Made by a program: the position numbers and the translations under genes. The notes under the pieces are model-generated. The model saw only the letters and a list, made by a program, of their open reading frames with translations. It had not been told where the DNA came from and did not search any database. From NCBI GenBank assembly GCA_015233015.1, contig JADFYO010000010.1:1-64000 (forward strand): DNA of 64,000 nt, given 5' to 3'. The stretch comes from Nitrospirota bacterium (GTDB taxonomy: Bacteria; Nitrospirota; Thermodesulfovibrionia; Thermodesulfovibrionales; Magnetobacteriaceae). Shown here piece after piece: positions 7,840-16,450 of the stretch (position 1 is the stretch's first letter; every line of letters starts with the position of its first letter).

Positions 7840-8793
7840 TTAATAAGCCGCCGTTGAGAATTCCGCCTCGAATCTCTTGTTGTATGCCTGTCTTGTGAAT
7901 GAGTAATTTTGGGTTCCATGGACTTCCACGCAGAATGATGCGGAGACCGCGCCCATTTTTGCCGCGTGAATGATTCCCATGTCCGGCATCATAAGTCCTT
8001 TAATGAGGCCGGCCCTGTACGCGTCTCCGGCGCCTGTTGGGTCACTAATCGTGGATGGAATCACGGCAGGGATGTCAACGGTATCAAGCCTGCCGTCTTG
8101 TCTGGATATCACGGTAGAGCCTTTCTCCGCCTTAGTGGTTATTACAATTTCGGCCATCGAGGAAATATCGCCGGCAGTGGCGCGGGTTTTCTCCATAGTA
8201 AGGCCGAGTTCGTAGTCATTGCTTATGAAAATCATTGCCCCTTTTATCATCTCTGTCAGCTGGTGTTGGTTCCATGCCGGCAGTGACTGTCCGGGGTCAA
8301 ATATATAGCGAATTCCTCGTTGTTTATATATCTTAATGAAATTATACATATCGTCGAGATTTCCCGGGGCTACAATGGCAATGGTTTTTTGCGGGTCGAG
8401 CGCGTTGAAATCATATGATGAGCTGTGTTTCATTGCCCCAGGATTAAAGGCGGTGATTTGATTCTCCGAGAGGTCTGTGGTGATATATGCCCCGGCGGTA
8501 AGCTCACCGGGTATTATTTTTATGAACTCGGTAGAGATACCGTTTTCTCTGAGCCAATTGCCGTACGGTTCGAAGTCATGACCGGCAGCGGAGACAATCT
8601 CAGGCCTTTCGCCAAGCAAGGACAAGGCGTAGGCGATATTGCCGGCCGTGCCGCCAAAATTCTCCTTGAGTTCGTTTATCATAAAGCATACGTTTAACAT
8701 ATGTAACTTGTCGGGCAGCAGGTGGTCAGAGAAATTGCCCGGAAAGTCCATTATCCTGTCATACGCGATAGAACCGGAAACTATTATGTTCAT
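7840..8793 (-). CDS. PfkB-family carbohydrate/nucleoside kinase
   Basis: Cytosolic ATP-dependent kinase of the ribokinase superfamily, 317 residues. The N-terminal MNIIVSGSIAYDRIMDFPG and FGGTAGNIAYALSLLGE (substrate-binding glycine pair) and the C-terminal DPTGAGDAYRAGLIKGL (catalytic Asp and anion hole) are intact. Overall appearance is closest to adenosine kinase-like PfkB proteins, so adenosine or a sugar is the likely substrate; this is not certain. ATG at 8793 was chosen because GGAGG lies 5 nt upstream; the track start adds MPHIGGT. It stands alone on the minus strand. Confidence 0.88.
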   Translation of the reverse strand: MNIIVSGSIAYDRIMDFPGNFSDHLLPDKLHMLNVCFMINELKENFGGTAGNIAYALSLLGERPEIVSAAGHDFEPYGNWLRENGISTEFIKIIPGELTAGAYITTDLSENQITAFNPGAMKHSSSYDFNALDPQKTIAIVAPGNLDDMYNFIKIYKQRGIRYIFDPGQSLPAWNQHQLTEMIKGAMIFISNDYELGLTMEKTRATAGDISSMAEIVITTKAEKGSTVISRQDGRLDTVDIPAVIPSTISDPTGAGDAYRAGLIKGLMMPDMGIIHAAKMGAVSASFCVEVHGTQNYSFTRQAYNKRFEAEFSTAAY

Positions 8794-8826
8794 AGTACCT
8801 CCAATGTGCGGCATAACAACAATGCC

Positions 8827-8856
8827 AATCTATCACAGCGAGTTACATTCTGTCAA
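8827..8856 (-). promoter_or_regulatory. Probable promoter of the PfkB-family kinase gene
   Basis: On the minus strand: TTGACA (8851-8856), 18-bp spacer, TAGATT (8827-8832). Predicted start near 8820 gives a short leader to the ATG at 8793. Confidence 0.6.
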
Positions 8857-8924
8857 TAATGATCGTGGATGAGCCGGGATGAGTTACTTCTATGTTTCGG
8901 GCCTATGTGTCAGGGTTCATTAAC

Positions 8925-11783
8925 TTATTGCCAGCTGACCCCTAAAGCATACGAAGTACCGTTATAATAAGTATATAGGTATCCATCTGTCCACGCTACG
9001 ACGGCAGCACCATTTGTAAACCACTGGACATAGTATGCGGCTGAACTGGACGTTCCAATATAGATGCTGCCGGATGTTGAGCCAAACCACGAGGCATATT
9101 GATTATAAATTGCGGTAATCTTCGTAGCTGCCTTGCCTAACGATTGCCAGGCCGCCCCTAAACCGGACAACTGGCCATTGTAGTATAAGTATATATTTCC
9201 ATCTGTTGCGGCTACGAGGTAAGCACCGTTGCTATATAACTGGTAATAGGCTATCCATGATGTTCCCGTCTGTATGCCTCCGGATGTTGCGCCAAACCAT
9301 GAGGCGTATTGATTATAGATTGCGGTAAATGCCGCGGAGGCGGCGTCAGAGTCTGAAATTCCCGATGTAAATGCCGCGGTTACGCTTTTAGCCGCCGACA
9401 TTGTTACAGTACAGGAAGAACCGCTTGTCGAATCACACCCTGACCAGCTTGTAAAAGTGGAACCGGATGAGGCCGCTGCCGTAAGCGTTACCGGCGTGCC
9501 TGACGTGTATGAAGCAGTGCCGGTGCTGCCGCTCCATGTGAGAGTTCCGCTTGATGCTGTTACGGTGCCCGTGCCGGTGCCGGATTTAGTTACACTAAGG
9601 GTATATCCGGTCGTGCCTCCTCTAACGGTTAACGTTGCCTGGTTACTGGTCACAGACCCCACTGAATTGCTGACCTGCACTGTAAATACCGTGCCGTTGT
9701 CGGCGGATGTTGTTACAGGCGTTGTATAAGTCGCGCTTGTGGCGCCACTGATGTTCACGCCGTTTTTCTGCCATTGATAAGTCAGAGTTGGTGACCCCGC
9801 TCCGGTTACCCTGAATGTTGCGCTCTGTCCGGCGGACACCGTCACGCTGTACGGCTGCGTTGCAATCGATGCCGAGACTAAACCGCCAGAGACAGCCGGC
9901 GGGTTACTGGAAGAACATCCGGTGAAATTGCAGCCCACTTGCACCGAAGAGGTCATCTCGTTCGCACCCGTTGCCGCCGAACTGTTATTGCTCACAGTGC
10001 AGGATGAGTTATCTACTTCGACAGGAACGAGGACATAGTTGTTAACAATTTGTGTGCTGCCGCAGTTAGAAATGTCTTGGATAAAAATAGAACTTTTTGA
10101 GCTCACATCGATAATGGAATTATTATGAACGTTATTGTTGTTCGGATATGGTTCACTCCCCCCAGTACCATCCGAAAGAACCTGAATACTGTGGAACTGA
10201 TTATTCCAGAAAATATTCTGATCTATCTCGAGACCACCGGCAAACATATCCAGATAAATGCCGACATAACCATAGTTATAAGTTGGCCCGGAATACAGCG
10301 ATTGAGTATATTGAATCCATGATTGAGTATCATGAATCCAGTTGTGGTGAATTCTGACTCCTGTAAGAGGCGGCATGCCTGCGCCGCCGGTATATATAGC
10401 ACCCGCGTCAATCGAAAGCATCATGGCATTGAATAAATTGTTATAGCTAATATCGTTATTGTTGGAATAAGTTTCTGTGCCGTTAGGCCAGTAAGCTTTT
10501 TTAATGAAAATAGAGTCACGTCCACTGGCGTAAATAGTATTGTTTTTAATCGAATGTCCAGTACCTGAAATATTAACGCCGGCGGCGTCGTTTGCCATAT
10601 AATCGATATGATGAATCAAATTATTCTGCACGATATTACTCCTTCCCATTAAAGCGACCCCGTTACCCGCACTGTATGAGATAGTACTGTTTTTCAAGGC
10701 ATTGCCGGTTCCGTTGATAACGATGCCGCTGTCATCAGTATGTGTATCCCAGTAGGAGGTCGGGTAAACAGGATTGGACGTGAGAGTCGTATAATGCGAG
10801 ACGTAAGTTGCAGTGATGCCGTCAACTGTATTGTTCTCGCTTGAAACATTGGTATTGATAGTACCTGCAAACAGATTTAAGTTCTGGATCGTCACATTCG
10901 ATTTTCCGCTCAGGTCAAGGGCGTACAGACGCTGCTTGGCGCGGACATCCAGAGTGTTGGGGTTTACACCTCCAGGAGCCCAGAAATACAGAGTACTGGA
11001 GCTGTTGTCATAATACCATTAGTTCTCTGTATCCAAAGCGCCCAGAGTACCAAACACGTAATAAAAACCTCCGGCAGTGGGGCTGATCATGGGAGGGAAA
11101 GTGGCTCCATCCAAGGTGAAAGCTAGTTGGCTGCTTTGCGACCCGGTTACAGTTCCGGTTTGTGAGGACCAAGGATCTGTGCCGCTCCAAAAATGAACCC
11201 TTGCGCCGGTCCAGTCGATATTCGGCAAATTCGAATCAACAAGTTTCGATGCGGTAGTGCCGGTCTGTGCAGTGGCCCAATTTATGTGGAAAAGATCGTC
11301 GCCGTTGGGCCAACGTGCCTCTGTCATCATCTGCTGTCCAACGAATAATTGATTGGTGTCATAAACGGTAGTACAATTATCACCGTTAGCACAAATCACG
11401 TATTTGATGTTACTCATTCTTGCACTTGCGCTGTAAATCGATCCATGGTACACCTTCCAACCTGTAACAGCATCGGTGCCGTCTATGGTCACTTGTTCAC
11501 TGTTGTAAGAGGTAATCGTTATTCCAGAATTTGGCGTCACTGTTTCGCGGTAGGTTCCGGCGCGAATATAACAAACCGAGCCGCTTGCGGCCGTGGAGGC
11601 GCATTTCTGGATGGTGAGAAAGGGCTGGCTGATTGTGCCTGGGTTAGAATCACTGCCATTGGTGGCTACATAGTAGTTTGCCGCATACGCTGACGCCGCG
11701 AAGCCGCTTAGTATAATAAATAGCACGGCCAGCACGGCTGAAGGAGTAGGGGTGGAACGCTTTATGGGGTTCCTGTCGGCCAC
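8925..11783 (-). pseudogene. Secreted parallel beta-helix protein interrupted by one in-frame stop
   Basis: Two ORFs in the track (11019-11783 and 8925-10895) are in the same frame and join across a single TAA at 11019-11021. The intervening codons translate smoothly (WYYDNSSSTLYFWAPGG), a typical beta-helix-protein motif, so the parent gene encoded about 952 residues. In order it has a signal peptide ending SAYA, a DUF1565-like start (YYVATNGSDSNPGT), right-handed beta-helix repeats, an Ig-like domain (TYQWQKNGVNISGA), an InlB-B-like repeat domain (GTPVTLTAAASSGSTFTSWSGC) and two tandem C-terminal repeats with AIYNQYASWFG. Start is GTG at 11783. Likely a cell-surface or secreted carbohydrate-active or adhesive protein before the nonsense change. 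A sequencing error or stop readthrough are alternatives. Confidence 0.85.
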
Positions 11784-11789
11784 CAGCGC

Positions 11790-11818
11790 AGTTTATCATA
11801 AAGTTGACCGATTGTCAA
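11790..11818 (-). promoter_or_regulatory. Probable promoter of the beta-helix gene
   Basis: Minus strand TTGACA (11813-11818), 17-bp spacer, TAAACT (11790-11795). The predicted start (about 11783) coincides with the GTG start codon, so the mRNA would be leaderless, or translation begins elsewhere. Confidence 0.55.
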
Positions 11819-11923
11819 GAATATTTTTGATTCGATGTTTTTGTTGGAAAATATTTTTGTTTGAGCCGGATTTTTTTAACGACCGCCCGTTGATAAAATC
11901 AAAACCGTGTGATAAACTATCAC

Positions 11924-12454
11924 ATGGAGACGCTTATTTCAGATAAAGACTTTGATTTGACAGAAATAATCGATGGGGTAGAGGTTATGGGGCCTAGTCC
12001 GTTTGGAAGGCATCAGGATATTAGTATGAGGATAGTTGATATTATCCTCTATCATTTGAGGAAAAACAGAACGGGGAATTTATATTTTTCCCCGCTTGAC
12101 GTTATTCTCGAAGAAGGTGTGCAGGTATTGCAGCCAGACATCATATTTATAAGGAATGAAAATATGGGTATCTTTCAGGATTATATAAGGGGCGCACCGG
12201 ATATGGTGTGTGAAATAGTCTCTAAGGGATCGGTTACCAAAGATACCGTTACGAAGAAAAAGATCTACGAAAAGTTTGGAGTGGCTGAGTATTGGATTGT
12301 TATACCTGAACTTGAAACCATAGAGGTCTTCACCTTAGAGGGAAATGCCTACGAGGTGTTTTCCATAGCGGAAGGTGGGGGCGTTGTTAAGTCCAGGGTA
12401 ATTGATGGTTTGGAAATAGCAAATAAGGATGTGTTTGGCGACTTCGGTTTCTAA
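11924..12454 (+). CDS. Uma2-family (DUF820) endonuclease-like protein
   Basis: PD-(D/E)XK-fold protein of about 176 residues. Diagnostic segments are IIDGVEVMGPSPFGRHQ near the N-terminus, QPDIIFIRNEN in the middle and MVCEIVSKGSVTKDTVTKKKIYEKFGVAEYWIVIPE, which holds the catalytic Asp, Glu and downstream Lys residues. The family is abundant in cyanobacteria and environmental bacteria and often lies near mobile DNA; its biological role is not well established. The ATG at 11924 directly follows a perfect small palindrome, GTGATA-AAC-TATCAC (11909-11923), which includes the GTG start used by the track. No clear Shine-Dalgarno site. Confidence 0.85.
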   Translation: METLISDKDFDLTEIIDGVEVMGPSPFGRHQDISMRIVDIILYHLRKNRTGNLYFSPLDVILEEGVQVLQPDIIFIRNENMGIFQDYIRGAPDMVCEIVSKGSVTKDTVTKKKIYEKFGVAEYWIVIPELETIEVFTLEGNAYEVFSIAEGGGVVKSRVIDGLEIANKDVFGDFGF

Positions 12455-12503
12455 GGTTTTTGATGATATAACGCGGCGGGCCGAAGTGGATAAATATTTT
12501 ATT

Positions 12504-12527
12504 TTGCAGTGATTTAAGTTACTGCAA
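12504..12527 (+). promoter_or_regulatory. Palindrome upstream of the respiratory operon
   Basis: TTGCAGT-gatttaagtt-ACTGCAA is a 7-bp perfect inverted repeat with 10-bp centre, placed immediately before the GGGGAGG ribosome binding site of the leader frame. It could be an operator for a dimeric regulator or an RNA hairpin controlling access to the ribosome site. It does not match the FNR/CRP half-site pattern. Confidence 0.45.
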
Positions 12528-12541
12528 CGGGGAGGCATGAG

Positions 12542-12583
12542 ATGTTTCAATATGTGAAAAACAGCGAGGTCAGCCATGCCTGA
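12542..12583 (+). CDS. Possible 13-residue leader peptide
   Basis: A strong GGGGAGG site precedes an ATG that opens the 13-codon frame [13 protein letters not shown] and stops at TGA overlapping the ATG of the following oxidoreductase gene (12576). The overlap would let ribosomes re-initiate on the large gene. It may instead be chance; the downstream gene also has its own CGAGG site. Confidence 0.35.
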   Translation: MFQYVKNSEVSHA

Positions 12584-14387
12584 GAAGCCATATAAGGTAG
12601 TAGTACCGGATTACAAATACTGGAGACAAAACGTCAAATGCCAGACCGGCTGCCCTGTGAACACGGACTCAAGGGGATACGTCAGGGCAATTGCCGACGG
12701 TGATTATGAGAGGGCATACTGGATAGCAAGGATACCGAACCCGTTGGCTTCCATATGCGGCAGGGTTTGCGCCGCCCCGTGCGAACTTGCGTGCAGACGT
12801 GGCCTAATTGACGAGGCGGTTTCGATAAGGGCGCTAAAGAGGTTTGTTACCGAAAAATTCGGCGTAGAGGCCAACGCCCCTCAATACAGGGGCGAGCTTC
12901 TTGGCAAATTAAAAGATGAAGGATGTGGCATCACAGGCATAGCCGCGGAGACTGATAAGCCCGTCTCGATAATAGGCGGCGGGCCTGCCGGTCTTGCCTG
13001 TGCGCACGAGCTGGCCCTGATGGGCTACAAGCCGGTGATTTATGAGATGGAAAAGGTAGCGGGCGGGATGTGTGCCGTTGGTGTACCGCCATACCGCCTG
13101 CCCAGGGAATTGCTGCAAGCTGAAATAGATGTAATAAAATTCCTTGGGGCAGAGATAAAGTGCGGCGTACAGATAGGCAAAGACATAGAATTAAAGCAAT
13201 TATACGGCGAATCCGCCGCGGTGCTTCTGGCCGTAGGGGCAAAGAAATCGAAGGTACTGCCGCTTGACCACTGTAATGCCGCCGGCGTTAGCGGGGGTGT
13301 GGATTTTCTGAGAGACGTATTTACGGGAAAGACGGTGAAAGCCGGCCCTAAGGTCGTCGTAGTGGGCGGCGGCAACGTGGCATATGATGTGGCAAGGACT
13401 GCCGTCAGGCAAAAAGGCGTTCAGTCTGTAACCCTTGTCTGCATCGAGCCGGAAGGCCATATGCTTGCCGACAGGGTTGAAGTGGAAGAAGGCGAAGAGG
13501 AAGGCGTAGAAAGGATAAACAGTTTCGGCCCTGACAAGATACACGTAGATGCAACCGGCACCGCAAAAAGCGTAACCTTTAAAAAGGTAATATCCATAAC
13601 CGGCCCTGATGGGCGCTTTAACCCCAGATACGACGAGGATGACAAGATAACACTCGAGGCCGATACGATATTCTTTTCCGTAGGGCAGGCATACGACCTT
13701 TCGTTTCTTGACAACTGCGGCCTCGATGTGGCAATGACACCGCGCTCAACGATAAGCGTGAAAGAGGACAAGGTCTCGACATCGCTGCCCGGACTTTTTG
13801 TCGCGGGGGACTTGGCTTATGGCCCTAAACTGATAATAGACGCAGTGGCTTCGGGAAAGGCGGCGGCGATGGCAATTCACGAGTACATCAGCGCCTCAAA
13901 ACCGGCTCTCAAAATTGATGAGAAGCACACAGTAGTGCCCGGCAACGCGGCTGCCCAGTTCTGGAATTACGAGAAGCTGCCGCGCGAAGAAGCAGGAGCC
14001 TTTGGAACAGAAGCAAGGCTTAGCGATGTATTTACGCCGGTTGAGACAGGCTATGCCAAAGATGAGGCGGAGCGGCAGGGGCAGAGGTGTCTGAACTGCG
14101 CCGTCAATACAATATTTGACGGCAATAAGTGCATACTTTGCGGCGGATGTGCCGACGTATGCCCGGAGTACTGCCTGAAGCTCGTCAGTCTCGATAGGAT
14201 AAGAGGCAGCGAGACGCTTACGGCGCTTTACAGGGCAAGGTACGGGAAAGAACCGGCGGGGGCAGGCAGCGCAATAGTTAAGGACGAGGACAGGTGCATA
14301 AGGTGCAGCCTGTGCGCAAAGCGCTGCCCCGTAGATGCAATAACGATGGAGCGATTTTCATTTAAGGAGGCTTATATCAATGAGTAG
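12576..14387 (+). CDS. FAD- and Fe-S-dependent NAD(P) oxidoreductase (GltD-like) of the b/Rieske module
   Basis: Soluble flavoprotein of 603 residues, related to the small subunit of glutamate synthase. It has an N-terminal cysteine-rich Fe-S domain (CQTGCPVNT and [16 protein letters not shown], residues 20-75), an FAD-binding GGGPAG near 133, a second nucleotide-binding GGGN near 264, and a C-terminal two-cluster ferredoxin domain ([15 protein letters not shown] near 519; [15 protein letters not shown] near 572). No glutamate synthase large subunit is nearby. Its stop overlaps the Rieske gene by 8 bp, so it is probably a dedicated partner of the cytochrome b/Rieske complex, joining NAD(P)H and quinol redox pools. 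A comparable pairing is known in anammox planctomycetes. The direction of electron flow is inference. Confidence 0.88.
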   Translation: MPEKPYKVVVPDYKYWRQNVKCQTGCPVNTDSRGYVRAIADGDYERAYWIARIPNPLASICGRVCAAPCELACRRGLIDEAVSIRALKRFVTEKFGVEANAPQYRGELLGKLKDEGCGITGIAAETDKPVSIIGGGPAGLACAHELALMGYKPVIYEMEKVAGGMCAVGVPPYRLPRELLQAEIDVIKFLGAEIKCGVQIGKDIELKQLYGESAAVLLAVGAKKSKVLPLDHCNAAGVSGGVDFLRDVFTGKTVKAGPKVVVVGGGNVAYDVARTAVRQKGVQSVTLVCIEPEGHMLADRVEVEEGEEEGVERINSFGPDKIHVDATGTAKSVTFKKVISITGPDGRFNPRYDEDDKITLEADTIFFSVGQAYDLSFLDNCGLDVAMTPRSTISVKEDKVSTSLPGLFVAGDLAYGPKLIIDAVASGKAAAMAIHEYISASKPALKIDEKHTVVPGNAAAQFWNYEKLPREEAGAFGTEARLSDVFTPVETGYAKDEAERQGQRCLNCAVNTIFDGNKCILCGGCADVCPEYCLKLVSLDRIRGSETLTALYRARYGKEPAGAGSAIVKDEDRCIRCSLCAKRCPVDAITMERFSFKEAYINE

Positions 14388-14856
14388 CGAGGCGCAGCAC
14401 AAGGACGGGGTTATATCGAGGCGGGAGTTTTTGAATGTGGCGGCGGCAGGGGCGGCTTTTTTGTCAATAGCGGCTGTGTTTGCCGGATTGTCAAGGTTTT
14501 TAAAGCCAAAGGTGGCGTATGAGGAGGCAACGAAGTTCAAAATTGGAACGGCGGACAACTTCCCCGTGGGGGTTGTTACTAAGTTTGACGAAAACGGGGT
14601 GTTTGTGTTTTCGAGTGAGGATGGGCTCTATGCCATATCCTGCGTGTGTACCCATTTAGGGTGCAGGGTGGCGCTGACAGAGACAGGTTTCGACTGCCCG
14701 TGCCACGGTTCGAAATTCAATAAAAATGGCAAGGTGACCGGCGGACCGGCGCCGAGGGCGCTCCCCTGGCTTCAGATCAGCCGCAGCGTAGATGGAAGCC
14801 TCGAAGTTGACACGGCAAAAGAAGTTTCGGCCGGGACAATATTTAAGATCGCATGA
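14380..14856 (+). CDS. Rieske [2Fe-2S] protein
   Basis: High-potential iron-sulfur subunit of a cytochrome bc-type quinol oxidising complex, anchored in the membrane with its cluster facing the periplasm. The 158-residue protein has a twin-arginine motif ([17 protein letters not shown]) merging with an N-terminal hydrophobic helix, and both cluster-binding boxes CTHLGC (about residue 92) and CPCHGS (about 107). It overlaps the preceding flavoprotein gene and is followed 13 bp later by the cytochrome b gene. Confidence 0.95.
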   Translation: MSSEAQHKDGVISRREFLNVAAAGAAFLSIAAVFAGLSRFLKPKVAYEEATKFKIGTADNFPVGVVTKFDENGVFVFSSEDGLYAISCVCTHLGCRVALTETGFDCPCHGSKFNKNGKVTGGPAPRALPWLQISRSVDGSLEVDTAKEVSAGTIFKIA

Positions 14857-14869
14857 TTTTGGAGGGACA

Positions 14870-16426
14870 ATGAGTGAATCAAAAAATTCAGGGATAGGCG
14901 TACTGGCAGATAACCTGAAGTCTGTCTGGGGTTCGTTTGCGGGGTCTTTTTTCAGGGCAGGCAGGCCCGCGTCCGATATGTCAAGGGCTGCCATAATGGT
15001 CAACAACTTCTTCCTGCACATTCACAGCGTAAAGACACATATAAACTCATTGAGACCGGGCTTTACGCTCGGCATGGGGCTTATATCGATGTTTTTGTGC
15101 CTGATAACGGTCGGCTCCGGCGTTGCCCTCATGGTTTATTATAATCCATCTATCGAAAACGCCTATAACAGCGTTAAGGACATTAATTTTGTCGTTTTCG
15201 CGGGCAGGCTTATCAGGAATTCGCATAAGTGGGCTGGAGAGGGGATGATAGTGTTTGTGTTCCTGCACATGGCGAGGGTCTTCTATACGAATTCGTATAA
15301 GAGCGGGCGGGAGTTCAACTGGCTTGTTGGCGTGGTGCTGCTTGGTCTGACCTTCATGTTGAATCTGTCGGGGTATCTGCTGCCGTGGGACCAGCTCTCT
15401 TACTGGGCATTGGTTATTGTGTCCAATATCATGCAATCGCCCAAAGAACTAACGGATTCTCTTGGCTTAACCAAGTATTTCGACGTAGGCGGATTTTCAA
15501 AGGAACTCTTTCTGGCCGGTCTCAAACCGGGCAAGGAGGCGCTGAACAGGGTGTATCTGCTGCATGTGGTGTTCCTGCCGGTAACGCTTATGGTAATCGT
15601 TGGCGTGCACTTCTGGAGGATAAGAAAAGACGGCGGCCTCACAAGGCCGGCCAACTATACGGCAAAATATGAGGATATGAAGTATGTGATAGCGCCAGAT
15701 AAAAAGGGTGGAATATTCACCCCCAACAAGACCTACGGCCTGATGGAACTTGCAAAGGGCAAGACCCCGGCGGTCAACATTGACGTTGAGAACACGGTGT
15801 TGAGCTGGCCTAATCTCCTTGTTGCGGAGGCGGCGGTGTTTATGCTCTGTCTGGCCGGTGTAATCGCGTATTCGTTCTATATCGACGCGCCTCTGAAGGA
15901 ACTGGCCAATCCCCTGATACCTGAGAATCCGGCCAAGGCGCCGTGGTATTTTCTGGGGCTTCAGGAGCTGCTTTCATACTCCGCCTTCATGGGAGGCGTG
16001 GGGCTTCCCACGGTAGCCCTGATGGGACTGGCGCTGATACCGTTTTTGGACAGGGAGACTGACAAGGTTGGCGTATGGTTTTCAGGGAAGCGGGGAAAGG
16101 GTGTTGCCATTGAGGCCCTTATCGTTGGTGTAATCGCCTTAGCAGGCCTTATGGCGTTTGTCATATCCTTCGGCTGGTTCAGGACATGGTGGCCGGATAT
16201 CCCTCAGATAGTGATAACCTTTATAAATCCCGGTGTGATTTGGGTAGGGTTCATGATATTCTGGGCATTGTCGGTAACTGCAAGGACACGCTCGACTAGA
16301 ATGGGCGCAATAGCCTTGTTTACGATGTTCCTGCTCAGCTACCTGATACTGACCTATATAGGGACAGAACTCAGAGGGCCGAACTGGGGCTTTTATTGGT
16401 CAAAGAGCCAGTGGCCGATGCACTAA
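14870..16426 (+). CDS. Cytochrome b of a bc-type complex
   Basis: Membrane diheme cytochrome b, 518 residues, carrying quinol oxidation and reduction sites. The N-terminal half resembles cytochrome b6, with four membrane helices and the histidine-bearing segments SHKWAGEGMIVFVFLHMARVF and LHVVFLPVTLMVIVGVHFWRI. The C-terminal half resembles subunit IV, with PENPAKAPWYFLGLQELLSYSAF (PEWY-like loop reading APWY) and further helices. I chose ATG 14870 with GGAGGG upstream rather than the longer track start inside the Rieske gene. Fused b6/subunit IV form. Together with the Rieske protein it forms the quinone-reacting core of the operon. Confidence 0.94.
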   Translation: MSESKNSGIGVLADNLKSVWGSFAGSFFRAGRPASDMSRAAIMVNNFFLHIHSVKTHINSLRPGFTLGMGLISMFLCLITVGSGVALMVYYNPSIENAYNSVKDINFVVFAGRLIRNSHKWAGEGMIVFVFLHMARVFYTNSYKSGREFNWLVGVVLLGLTFMLNLSGYLLPWDQLSYWALVIVSNIMQSPKELTDSLGLTKYFDVGGFSKELFLAGLKPGKEALNRVYLLHVVFLPVTLMVIVGVHFWRIRKDGGLTRPANYTAKYEDMKYVIAPDKKGGIFTPNKTYGLMELAKGKTPAVNIDVENTVLSWPNLLVAEAAVFMLCLAGVIAYSFYIDAPLKELANPLIPENPAKAPWYFLGLQELLSYSAFMGGVGLPTVALMGLALIPFLDRETDKVGVWFSGKRGKGVAIEALIVGVIALAGLMAFVISFGWFRTWWPDIPQIVITFINPGVIWVGFMIFWALSVTARTRSTRMGAIALFTMFLLSYLILTYIGTELRGPNWGFYWSKSQWPMH

Positions 16427-16450
16427 AAATAAATTGGGAGAGTGTTACAT

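Noticed and set aside
7650-7898. Plus-strand ORF of 82 codons
   Set aside because: Runs from the REP-like repeat through a hairpin into the antisense of the kinase gene; low-complexity translation.
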